This document shows, piece after piece, positions 1 to 6,333 of a stretch of 7,944 bases of DNA. Positions within the stretch are counted from its first letter, which is position 1. Every line of letters starts with the position of its first letter. Origin of the DNA: Flavobacteriaceae bacterium. Its GTDB lineage: Bacteria; Bacteroidota; Bacteroidia; Flavobacteriales; Flavobacteriaceae. The stretch spans positions 1-7,944 of the forward strand of contig JABDQK010000186.1 of assembly GCA_013042255.1 (NCBI GenBank), written 5' to 3'. A program made the translations under genes and the position numbers. The notes beneath the pieces were generated by a model. The model was not told where the DNA came from. It saw nothing but the letters and a program-made list of their open reading frames with translations, and did no database searches.

Positions 1-46
1 TCAGCAAATCGGTTTTGTTGTGGTCAATTTTAAATTAGGGGAATAA
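1..46 (+). CDS. C-terminal end of an upstream gene, possibly a TonB-family energy transducer (partial)
   Basis: The frame starting at base 2 reads 14 codons (ending Val-Val-Asn-Phe-Lys-Leu-Gly-Glu) and stops at TAA 44-46, immediately followed by a second TAA. The gene begins before the window. A terminal Asn-Phe-Lys-Leu is common at the end of flavobacterial TonB-like proteins, and the exbB-exbD-tonB-folC order is familiar in this group, so tonB is my best guess. Fourteen residues cannot prove it. The stop lies 3 nt before the folC start, which implies cotranscription. Confidence 0.45.
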   Translation, partial: QQIGFVVVNFKLGE

Positions 47-49
47 TAA

Positions 50-1261
50 ATGACCTATCGCGACACCTTGGATTGGATGTTTGCTCAACTTCCAATGTAC
101 CAGCACAAAGGTGCTAGCGCGTACAACGGTAAACTTCAGGGCATACAGGCCTTCGCTACTCATTTGGGAGAACCACATCTCATTTTTAAAAGTATTCATG
201 TAGCAGGAACCAACGGGAAGGGATCTTCGAGTCATATGCTTGCTTCCATACTTCAGGAAGCAGGTTACAAAACGGGCTTATACACTTCTCCTCATTTAAA
301 AGATTTCCGGGAACGTATCCGGATTGACGGTCAAATGATCTCTGAAGAACGAGTAGTCAAATTCATTTCAGAAAATAAAATTTATATAACGAAGAATCGG
401 ATGTCGTTTTTTGAAATGTCCGTGGCACTTGCATTCGATTTATTCTCAAAGGAAAAGGTGGATATTGCCATTGTGGAAGTAGGATTGGGCGGTCGACTTG
501 ATTCAACCAATATCATTTCCCCGGAAGTCTCACTGATCACTAACATCGGAACGGATCATGCTGATTTGCTCGGGGATTCTGTTGAAAAAATAGCATATGA
601 AAAAGCAGGAATAATAAAGCCATATACTCCGGTGGTAGTTAGTGAGAAACAAAAGGAAACCCTCGAAGTATTTACCCACGTAGCAAAGCAACAACAAGCG
701 AAACTAGTGTTTGCAGAAGATGTAGTTAAAAAAGAGTTTACTACTTCCCTGAAGGGAAATTATCAGGACAGGAATATAAAAGGAGTGGTTGCAACAATTG
801 GGTTATTGGAGCAGTTCAACATAACCGAGGACCATATTATAGCCGGGCTGCAAAAAGTGGTAGAAAACACCGGACTTTTAGGTCGCTGGCAGGTATTATC
901 ACGGGATCCCTTGATTATTGCAGATACTGCACACAACAGTGAAGGTCTTTCTCTGGTTTTGGATCAACTTCTCAAAGAGGACTATAGAGAATTATGGATT
1001 GTACTTGGAATGGTTAAGGAGAAAAACCTCGATCAGATCCTTCCTTCATTTCCTAAAAATGCCCATTATCTGTTTTGCAAACCAGACATACCCAGGGGAT
1101 TGAATGCAGAGATTCTGCGTGAAAAAGCGAAGGCATTCGGACTCAAAGGTGAAATTTCCGGTTCTGTTAAACAGGCATTGGAAACTGCACAGAAGGCAGC
1201 TGGGAAGAACGATTTGATTTTTGTTGGGGGAAGCAATTTTACGGTCGCTGAGGTGCTGTGA
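50..1261 (+). CDS. folC: Bifunctional folylpolyglutamate synthase/dihydrofolate synthase
   Basis: Cytoplasmic Mur-ligase-family enzyme that adds L-glutamate to dihydropteroate (making dihydrofolate) and to reduced folates, using ATP. The 403-residue length is normal for bacterial FolC. Visible motifs: the P-loop GTNGKGS at residues 53-59; TSPHL at 79-83, the usual folate-site loop; VEVGLGGRLDSTN at 142-154; the TDHADLLG segment at 168-175; YEKAGI at 183-188, whose Lys185 fits the lysine that is carbamylated in the family; and the C-terminal-domain motif ADTAHN at 291-296, followed by the final GGSNFTVAEVL at 393-403. The start at base 50 has AGGGGA seven bases upstream and sits 3 nt after the preceding stop, so the gene is probably the last of an operon with the upstream TonB-like gene. 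No hairpin terminator follows, only T-rich sequence leading to the tRNA. Nothing is missing or truncated. Confidence 0.96.
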   Translation: MTYRDTLDWMFAQLPMYQHKGASAYNGKLQGIQAFATHLGEPHLIFKSIHVAGTNGKGSSSHMLASILQEAGYKTGLYTSPHLKDFRERIRIDGQMISEERVVKFISENKIYITKNRMSFFEMSVALAFDLFSKEKVDIAIVEVGLGGRLDSTNIISPEVSLITNIGTDHADLLGDSVEKIAYEKAGIIKPYTPVVVSEKQKETLEVFTHVAKQQQAKLVFAEDVVKKEFTTSLKGNYQDRNIKGVVATIGLLEQFNITEDHIIAGLQKVVENTGLLGRWQVLSRDPLIIADTAHNSEGLSLVLDQLLKEDYRELWIVLGMVKEKNLDQILPSFPKNAHYLFCKPDIPRGLNAEILREKAKAFGLKGEISGSVKQALETAQKAAGKNDLIFVGGSNFTVAEVL

Positions 1262-1300
1262 TTTTTTACTTTTTTTATTTTAGGTATCAAAAAACTATTC

Positions 1301-1308
1301 TATATTTG
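1301..1308 (+). promoter_or_regulatory. Probable -7 promoter element for tRNA-Val(UAC)
   Basis: TATATTTG matches the Bacteroidota -7 consensus TAnnTTTG exactly and lies 11 nt before the first base of the mature tRNA, leaving a leader of only a few bases. No clear TTG is seen in the -33 region, which is T-rich (about 1271-1281). The element is seen directly; its use as a promoter is inferred from the consensus and its position. Confidence 0.6.
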
Positions 1309-1319
1309 CACCCCGTTTC

Positions 1320-1394
1320 GGGCTCTTAGCTCAGTTGGTTCAGAGCACCTGCCTTACAAGCAGGGGGTCACTGGTTCGAATCCAGTAGGGCCCA
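1320..1394 (+). tRNA. tRNA-Val, anticodon UAC
   Basis: A complete 75-nt cloverleaf can be folded by hand. The acceptor stem is 1320-1326 with 1387-1393 (one G-U pair); the D stem GCTC/GAGC is 1329-1332 with 1343-1346; the anticodon stem CCTGC/GCAGG is 1348-1352 with 1360-1364; the T stem is 1370-1374 with 1382-1386, around TTCGAAT. The anticodon loop CTTACAA puts TAC at positions 34-36, which reads valine codons. The discriminator is A1394. The next bases are CAT, so the 3' CCA is not encoded and must be added enzymatically, as is usual in Bacteroidota. Confidence 0.96.
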
Positions 1395-1404
1395 CATCAC
1401 TCAG

Positions 1405-1435
1405 AAAATCCACGCGAACTCGCGTGGATTTTTTT
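1405..1435 (+). terminator. Intrinsic terminator of tRNA-Val(UAC)
   Basis: A perfect 12-bp stem (1405-1416 with 1421-1432), four-base loop AACT and a T tract through 1435. It starts 11 nt after the tRNA, so it should end the tRNA transcript. Its left flank (1392-1413) is identical to that of the second tRNA-Val (6406-6427). Confidence 0.92.
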
Positions 1436-1479
1436 ATCCCCGAAAGTCGCCAAACTTGTTTGAGCGACTGCAGGGGATA
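1435..1479. repeat. Long interrupted hairpin at the head of the repeat array
   Basis: TATCCCC at 1435-1441 pairs with GGGGATA at 1473-1479. Inside it AGTCGC (1445-1450) pairs with GCGACT (1464-1469), and CAAA/TTTG (1451-1454 with 1459-1462) can close the loop. The next array copy keeps the right arm and the CAAAC/GTTTG part (1570-1580) but not the complementary left arm, so the outer stem is specific to this first copy. Confidence 0.6.
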
Positions 1480-1485
1480 AAAACA

Positions 1486-1516
1486 TACGCCGCACTAAAG
1501 TGCGGTGTGATTTTCT
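1486..1516 (+). terminator. Terminator-like hairpin, array copy 1
   Basis: Stem 1486-1495 with 1500-1509 (ten pairs including two G-U), loop TAAA, followed by ATTTTCT. Probably a backup or relic terminator derived from the tRNA terminator; the T tract is short. Confidence 0.5.
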
Positions 1517-1606
1517 ATTTGCATCAGAAGGCCGAGTCTGGATCACGAACGCAGTGAGTAATCCTTTGCCAAACCCGTTTGAGTATCTGCAGGGGATAAA
1601 AACATA

Positions 1607-1635
1607 CGCCGCACTAAAGTGCGGTGAGATTTTCT
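1607..1635 (+). terminator. Terminator-like hairpin, array copy 2
   Basis: Same hairpin as copy 1, 119 nt downstream: stem 1607-1614 with 1619-1626 (eight pairs), loop TAAA, then GATTTTCT. The outer pair that was A-T in copy 1 is A-A here, so it is slightly weaker. Confidence 0.45.
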
Positions 1636-1636
1636 A

Positions 1637-1653
1637 TCCCGCCTAAGGCGGGA
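1637..1653. repeat. REP-like palindrome inserted in array copy 2
   Basis: TCCCGCC-TAA-GGCGGGA, a perfect 7-bp stem. It lies in a 21-nt stretch (1638-1658) that is absent from copy 1, whose sequence is otherwise continuous across the same point. The same palindrome with the same flanks occurs at 6666-6682. Confidence 0.75.
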
Positions 1654-1774
1654 CAGGATTGCATCAGCAGGCCGAATTGGATCACGAACGCAGTGAGTAA
1701 TCCTTACACAATCACCATTCGATCATCTGGAGGGAATAAAAACATACACCGAACATTTGTGAGGTGTTCTATTC

Positions 1775-1803
1775 TATCACACCCTCATTGTGATAATTTT
1801 ATT
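1775..1803 (+). terminator. Weak hairpin with T-rich tail
   Basis: TATCACA (1775-1781) pairs with TGTGATA (1789-1795) around a seven-base loop, followed by ATTTTATT. It closes the array and may be a degenerate terminator. The remaining bases to 1892 hold no gene, no consensus TAnnTTTG and no strong ribosome binding site for the next gene. Confidence 0.35.
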
Positions 1804-1892
1804 AATTGATGAAATTGTTCTGGATATTCACTATTAAAAGTTCCAAATATCTACTAAATTGAGGAACCTAAGGACAATAGATCTTTTGCGTT

Positions 1893-3734
1893 ATGGAAGA
1901 AATCAGCAAAAAACAAGCAAACCTAATTTGGCTTATAAGCGAAATTTCTTCAGTTATTGAACGATTAGAACATTTTGAGGAAAAGTATTCTACAGAACTG
2001 TCTGAGGTTCATCCAAATTTTGCAAAAAGTGCACGCAATCTGGTTCATTACCGGGCGATGCGTAAAGAGGATATCAGGGCCATCCAAAAAAAACTCGCAA
2101 ATTTAGGTCTAACCCAATTAGATAGGGCAGAAGCCCATATCATGGCGAGTTTATTATCTGTCAGGTCTATTTTAGAAGGATTGCTGAGCAAGAAGCCTAT
2201 TAAAAAAGCCAAGGCCGATTTGACTTTTAAGAAAAGCATCCGAATGGCTAAGTCGAATGCAAAATCCTTGTTGGGTTATCGGTCTAAAGGAAGGCGTACC
2301 CGAATAATGGTGACTCTCCCCTCAGAAGCAGCCCATAATTACCACATGGTACGCGAGATGATCAGCAATGGAATGAATTGCGCGCGTATCAACTGCGCCC
2401 ATGATACAGAAAAAGAATGGCTCCTAATGATCGGTAATGTCAGGAGAGCTTCTGAGAAACTAAATCGAAAATGTAAAGTCACTATGGATTTAGGTGGGCC
2501 CAAAGTGCGGACAGGGACCTTAAAACCCGGACCAAAAGTTAAAAAACTTCGACCCTTAAAGAACCTGAGAGGAAAGATAGTTGAAGACTACAATGTTTGG
2601 ATGGGGCCAAACCCGGATCGTGATCCCACCCTTCCGCATATTCCGGTAGAATTAATGGGTCTCAAAAAGCTAAAAGCAGGAGACAGACTATTTTTTAGAG
2701 ATGCCAGGAATAAGAAAAGGGAATTGACAATTACGAGCGTAACAAAATTAGGATGCAGGGCCATTTGTCAAAAAACCACTTACCTGGAAACAGGCATGAA
2801 GTTGTATACTAATATAGAGCAAAACTCAGTTCCAATAATAGTTGGGGATTTACCGAGGCTAGCCCCATATATTTTGTTGCACAAAGAAGATTTTCTCCGA
2901 TTGCATCGGGATCCGGTTCCCGGTGAGCCGGCTGTATGGGATGATAAAAATAAGCTGATAAGTCAGGCACATATTTCCTGCACCTTAGGCGAAGTTTTTG
3001 ATCAGGTTAGGGAAGGGGAGCCTGTCTTCTTTGATGATGGCAGGATTAAAGGTCTTATCCGCCAGGCGAATAAAGATGAACTGCTGGTGGAGATTATTAA
3101 AGTTGGAAATAATGGAAGTAAACTCAGAGCAGACAAAGGAATAAATTTCCCGGAAAGTCAGCTAAAAATCAGCGGTCTTACAGCTAAGGATAAAAAGGAT
3201 CTCGAATTTGTCGTTCAGCATGCAGATACAGTCAATTTGTCGTATGTGAACAGAATGCAGGACGTTAAAGACCTCATAGCAGAGATGCAAAAGTTAGGAG
3301 CCCCGGAAGGATTTGGTATCATCCTGAAGATAGAAACACAAAACGGATTTAATAATCTGACGAAAATATTGTTGGAGGCAATGAAGAATTACCCGCTGGG
3401 TGTTATGGTAGCGCGGGGAGATCTGGCCATAGAATGTGGATGGGATAACATCATCAGGGTTCAAAGGGAAATACTCTCACTGTGCAGAGCGGCTCAAATC
3501 CCAGATATCTGGGCAACCCAGGTGTTGGAGAACCTGTCTAAACAGGGAATCCCTTCTCGAGCAGAAATGACTGACGCTGCTATGGCACAACGAACAGATT
3601 GTGTTATGCTTAACAAAGGCCCATATATTATACAAGCCATAAAATTGTTAGACACGATATTCAAGGATCTGGAAATTTACCAGGAAAAAAATATAAGGCT
3701 TTCACCGGCTATGGAAAAGGCTGATATACATTGA
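1893..3734 (+). CDS. Atypical pyruvate-kinase-family protein (long form, no C-terminal domain)
   Basis: Cytoplasmic protein related to pyruvate kinase (PEP + ADP to pyruvate + ATP). Of its 613 residues, 1-135 are an extra, basic, helical region unlike pyruvate kinase; the barrel begins near RTRIMVTLP (135-143). Barrel motifs: ARINCAHD 164-171, MDLGGPKVRTG 198-208, FDDGRIKG 380-387, KGINFP 415-420, IILKIET 476-482, VARGDLA 506-512, WATQVLE 540-546 and RAEMTD 556-561. Aligned by eye to the rabbit enzyme, Arg72, Asn74, Asp112, Arg119, Lys269, Glu271, Asp295 and Thr327 are kept (R165, N167, D199, R206, K479, E481, D510, T542). The K+ ligand Ser76 is Ala169 and Glu117 is Lys204, the state linked to K+ independence. 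About 175 residues separate Lys204 from DDG, against about 60 normally. The LSGET segment reads LNKGPY, and the protein ends about 40 residues later, so the allosteric C-terminal domain is absent. Only ATG 1893 is available after the TAG at 1878. Activity as a true pyruvate kinase is uncertain. Confidence 0.85.
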   Translation: MEEISKKQANLIWLISEISSVIERLEHFEEKYSTELSEVHPNFAKSARNLVHYRAMRKEDIRAIQKKLANLGLTQLDRAEAHIMASLLSVRSILEGLLSKKPIKKAKADLTFKKSIRMAKSNAKSLLGYRSKGRRTRIMVTLPSEAAHNYHMVREMISNGMNCARINCAHDTEKEWLLMIGNVRRASEKLNRKCKVTMDLGGPKVRTGTLKPGPKVKKLRPLKNLRGKIVEDYNVWMGPNPDRDPTLPHIPVELMGLKKLKAGDRLFFRDARNKKRELTITSVTKLGCRAICQKTTYLETGMKLYTNIEQNSVPIIVGDLPRLAPYILLHKEDFLRLHRDPVPGEPAVWDDKNKLISQAHISCTLGEVFDQVREGEPVFFDDGRIKGLIRQANKDELLVEIIKVGNNGSKLRADKGINFPESQLKISGLTAKDKKDLEFVVQHADTVNLSYVNRMQDVKDLIAEMQKLGAPEGFGIILKIETQNGFNNLTKILLEAMKNYPLGVMVARGDLAIECGWDNIIRVQREILSLCRAAQIPDIWATQVLENLSKQGIPSRAEMTDAAMAQRTDCVMLNKGPYIIQAIKLLDTIFKDLEIYQEKNIRLSPAMEKADIH

Positions 3735-3765
3735 ATTTCTGTGAGCGATAAGCCATAGTTTTTCT

Positions 3766-3789
3766 GCGAATCCTTCCAGAGGAAGGCGC
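3766..3789 (+). terminator. Weak hairpin after the pyruvate-kinase-like gene
   Basis: CCTTCC (3772-3777) pairs with GGAAGG (3781-3786) around AGA, extended by GCG/CGC across a bulge. The following bases AAATTT are not a convincing T tract. It could be a poor terminator or a processing hairpin, so readthrough into the transporter gene is possible. Confidence 0.3.
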
Positions 3790-3846
3790 AAATTTCCGTA
3801 TTTTAACGCTGTTTACACCAAGAAGGAGGAGCTGAAAAAAGACAAA

Positions 3847-3855
3847 TATTCTTTG
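3847..3855 (+). promoter_or_regulatory. Possible promoter element before the mini-gene and transporter
   Basis: TATTCTTTG resembles TAnnTTTG with one extra spacer base and lies 33 nt before the ATG at 3888. No clear -33 TTG is seen. A weak candidate only. Confidence 0.2.
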
Positions 3856-3887
3856 CAGATATCTTCTTATCTTCATAAGGAGAATAA

Positions 3888-3975
3888 ATGAAAAATTAGA
3901 TTAAAAGAAGGACCACTTTATTCAAAAACCAGATGTCCGTCTTGTGATTATGAATTCACATTTTCGAGGCCATAA
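3888..3975 (+). pseudogene. Possible frameshifted 28-codon CPxC (zinc-ribbon-like) mini-gene
   Basis: A near-consensus Shine-Dalgarno TAAGGAG (3876-3882) stands five bases before ATG 3888, but that frame stops after Lys-Asn at TAG 3897. Removing one A from the A run 3891-3895 would join the ATG to an open frame from 3892 that ends at TAA 3973. It would encode 28 residues, including Thr-Arg-Cys-Pro-Ser-Cys-Asp-Tyr-Glu-Phe (Cys codons at 3934 and 3943), like half of a zinc ribbon. Its stop lies 2 nt before the transporter ATG, which is the layout of a translationally coupled leader. Options are a decayed gene, a sequencing error in a homopolymer, a +1 frameshift, a non-ATG start (ATT 3895), or chance. 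I do not recognise the peptide. Confidence 0.35.
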
Positions 3976-3977
3976 AG

Positions 3978-6212
3978 ATGTCAAATATACTAGCATCCTC
4001 AAAATCGAATTTTGGTACCCTGCCGGTATTCTTAACCGCCATTTCGACCATTTTGGGGGCCATAATGTTCCTTCGTTTTGGGTTTGCAGTAGGATCGGTG
4101 GGCTTTACGGGTACACTATTAATCATTTTTATTGGCCATTCGGTGACCTTTGCCACGGCAATGGCTCTTGCTGAAATCGCCACGAATCAGAAAGTTGAAG
4201 GAGGAGGGGAATATTTTATCATTTCCCGTTCCTTCGGGTTTAATATCGGGGCTGCAATTGGGTTGACCCTCTATTTATCTCAAGCCATTAGTGTAGCCTT
4301 TTATGTGATAGCATTCGCTGAAGCTTTTGAGGCAATTAAACCCTGGATTACCTCAGTATTTGGATTTGAATTAAATGATAATCGTGTGTTCAGTGTACCG
4401 GCTTTATTGCTGCTCATTTGGCTTATGGTGTCAAAAGGTGCCAATTTAGGAGTAAAAACACTTTATGTTGTCGTAAGTATTCTGGCATTATCATTAATCC
4501 TTTTCTTTATGGGGTCTACCCCTTATTCTGAAGCCTTTGATAACTCATTACTTTTTAAAAACGTTACTACTGACAAAGGGTTTTTTTATGTATTTGCCAT
4601 CATTTTTCCTGCTTTTACCGGAATGACCGCAGGCGTAGGACTTTCAGGTGACTTGAGAAATCCCAAGAAGTCAATTCCCCTGGGTACACTTTCGGCTACT
4701 ATTGCAGGTATGATCATTTATATATTCATAGCTTACAAACTGGTTTCCTCGGCCAGTCCTTCAGACCTTGTAAATGATCAGTTGGTAATGAGTCAGATAG
4801 CATTGTGGGGTCCGATAATTCCAATAGGACTGGCGGCAGCTACAATTTCCTCGGCAATAGGATCCTTTATGGTAGCTCCAAGGACATTACAGGCAATAGG
4901 GGGTGATCAAGTCTTACCAAACAGATTTGTTAATTTCTGGGTAGCCAAGGGATCAAAAGATAGTAATGAACCAAGAAATGCTACTATTATTACCAGCATT
5001 ATTGCCCTGATTTTTGTATTAATGGGGGATGTAAATGCAGTAGCCGAAATCATCTCCATGTTTTTTATGGTGACTTACGGTTCATTGTGTCTGATCTCAT
5101 TTTTGCAGCACTTTGCTGCCGATCCCTCATACAGACCTTCCTTTAAGTCGAAATGGTACTTTTCGCTCTTTGGAGCAATAATGTGTGTTTATCTGATGTT
5201 CAAAATAAATACTATATATGCCATTGCAGCAATATTGGTGATGGTGTTATTGTATTTCTATATCACCTACAGGGGCGATAACCAGAAAGGTATGGCTCGT
5301 ATATTCCAGGGGGTGATATATCAGTTCAGTAGAACCATGCAGGTTTTTCTGCAAAAAACAGAAAAAGAAACCGCAGAAGAATACTGGCGACCTGCTGTCG
5401 TGTGTTTATCAAAGGACAGTTTCGAAAGGTATAGTGCTCTGGAAATTATGAAATGGATATCCTATCGATATGGTTTTGGCACTTTTATCCATTTTGTACA
5501 AGGTTACCTGTCTAATGAATTAAAGGCTGATGCTAATAATAAACTACAGAAACTTATTCAGTTGGCTGCCTCCAGCAAATCAAATGTTTTTCTTGAAGCC
5601 CTTATTTCTCCTTCCAATACCGGGGCCATTGCGCATGCCATTCAGCAGCCTGGAATCTCCGGGCAGCCCAATAATACCATGCTCTTTGAATTCAAAAAAG
5701 GAGAACGGGAGTGGCTTTTGGAAATTATTCAAAATTATAGCTTACTTAAGGTAGCGGAATATGACCTGTGTATCCTGGCGAGTTCTGACAAAGGTTTTGG
5801 GTATAGGAAAAATATCCATATCTGGATTAGAAAGGAAGACTATGAAAATGTCAATCTGATGATCTTGCTCTCCTATATTATTCTGGGGCATCCTGACTGG
5901 AAGAAGGGTGAAATCAAGATTTTTGCAACTTTTCCTGAAAAGGATTTAAAACAGGAACAAGAATATTTAACTGAACTCACGTCTAGTGGGCGCCTGCCTA
6001 TTTCTTCTAAAAACATAAGAGTGTTACCTATTGAAACAGGAGTTAATAGAAAAGAAGTAATTAATAAGTATTCTGTAGAAGCAGACCTTACGTTGATCGG
6101 TTTTCACGGAAGCATGATGAAATCAGAAAAAGCAATTGAATTATTTGAAGGGTACGATAGTATTGGTAACATCCTTTTTGTAAATACCCTGGTCTCAAAG
6201 TTTATTAAATAG
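3978..6212 (+). CDS. SLC12-like cation-chloride cotransporter (APC superfamily)
   Basis: Inner-membrane secondary transporter of 744 residues: about 12 membrane helices (roughly residues 14-430) followed by a 300-residue cytosolic domain. It matches the cation-chloride cotransporter family rather than ordinary amino-acid permeases. Helix 1 carries GAIMFLRFGFAVG (27-39); EGGGEYFIISRSFG lies at 74-87; helix 6 has FPAFTGMTAG (210-219) followed by SGDLRNPKKSIPLGT (223-237); APRTLQAIGGDQVLP is at 300-314. The cytosolic part opens with YWRPAVVCLS (469-478), like the QWRP start of SLC12 C-terminal domains, and ends with ADLTLIGFHG (702-711). Aligned by eye to NKCC1, the Na+ site serines are S291/S292 and the K+ site residues are Y109, P211 and T214, suggesting Na+-K+-Cl- symport; the substrate is unproven. 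It lies 243 nt after the pyruvate-kinase-like gene on the same strand. GAGG at 3966-3969 is a modest ribosome site; the start could be coupled to the mini-frame ending 2 nt upstream. Automated annotation may call it an amino acid permease. Confidence 0.88.
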   Translation: MSNILASSKSNFGTLPVFLTAISTILGAIMFLRFGFAVGSVGFTGTLLIIFIGHSVTFATAMALAEIATNQKVEGGGEYFIISRSFGFNIGAAIGLTLYLSQAISVAFYVIAFAEAFEAIKPWITSVFGFELNDNRVFSVPALLLLIWLMVSKGANLGVKTLYVVVSILALSLILFFMGSTPYSEAFDNSLLFKNVTTDKGFFYVFAIIFPAFTGMTAGVGLSGDLRNPKKSIPLGTLSATIAGMIIYIFIAYKLVSSASPSDLVNDQLVMSQIALWGPIIPIGLAAATISSAIGSFMVAPRTLQAIGGDQVLPNRFVNFWVAKGSKDSNEPRNATIITSIIALIFVLMGDVNAVAEIISMFFMVTYGSLCLISFLQHFAADPSYRPSFKSKWYFSLFGAIMCVYLMFKINTIYAIAAILVMVLLYFYITYRGDNQKGMARIFQGVIYQFSRTMQVFLQKTEKETAEEYWRPAVVCLSKDSFERYSALEIMKWISYRYGFGTFIHFVQGYLSNELKADANNKLQKLIQLAASSKSNVFLEALISPSNTGAIAHAIQQPGISGQPNNTMLFEFKKGEREWLLEIIQNYSLLKVAEYDLCILASSDKGFGYRKNIHIWIRKEDYENVNLMILLSYIILGHPDWKKGEIKIFATFPEKDLKQEQEYLTELTSSGRLPISSKNIRVLPIETGVNRKEVINKYSVEADLTLIGFHGSMMKSEKAIELFEGYDSIGNILFVNTLVSKFIK

Positions 6213-6333
6213 GTGAAAATTCTGAATCCGAAAATAATTGGCATATTAGATTTTTAATTCATTTCAGACTGTTCCCTTCAGCAAAAAAATTCCGATATTG
6301 CAGGCCTGTTTTAAACGAACAAATAATAGCTGC

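Larger units (their letters stand above)
1436..1790. repeat. Tandem repeat array behind tRNA-Val(UAC), about 2.7 units
   Basis: This gene-free stretch consists of related units. A 40-nt block is perfectly repeated at 1468-1507 and 1587-1626 (offset 119), each holding the hairpin CCGCAC-TAAA-GTGCGG followed by a GATTTTCTAT tail. After it comes a second conserved block beginning GCATCAG and ending GTGAGTAATCC at 1521-1564 and 1661-1703. The second copy is 140 nt rather than 119 nt because 21 nt carrying a palindrome are inserted. A third, decayed copy runs from about 1708 to 1790. The hairpin-plus-T layout copies that of the preceding tRNA terminator, so the units look like iterated terminators. 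Short open frames inside it are interrupted by structure and carry no recognisable protein. Confidence 0.85.

Noticed and set aside
1397..1740. Remnant of a GIY-YIG nuclease gene, which often follows tRNA genes in this group
   Set aside because: No GIY, YIG or downstream motif can be read in any frame of either array.
1436..1790. CRISPR array
   Set aside because: Units are 119-140 nt, only two to three copies, contain terminator hairpins and inserts, and have no regular unique spacers or cas genes nearby.
1624..1809. 61-codon plus-strand open frame
   Set aside because: It covers the REP-like palindrome and decayed array copy; no ribosome site and no recognisable sequence.
3738..3891. Open frame of about 50 codons upstream of the mini-gene, ending in a TGA that overlaps ATG 3888
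   Set aside because: It has no ATG or GTG start and no motif; the only TTG (3853) leaves a dozen codons. The GAGGAG at 3826-3831 lacks a usable start at normal spacing.
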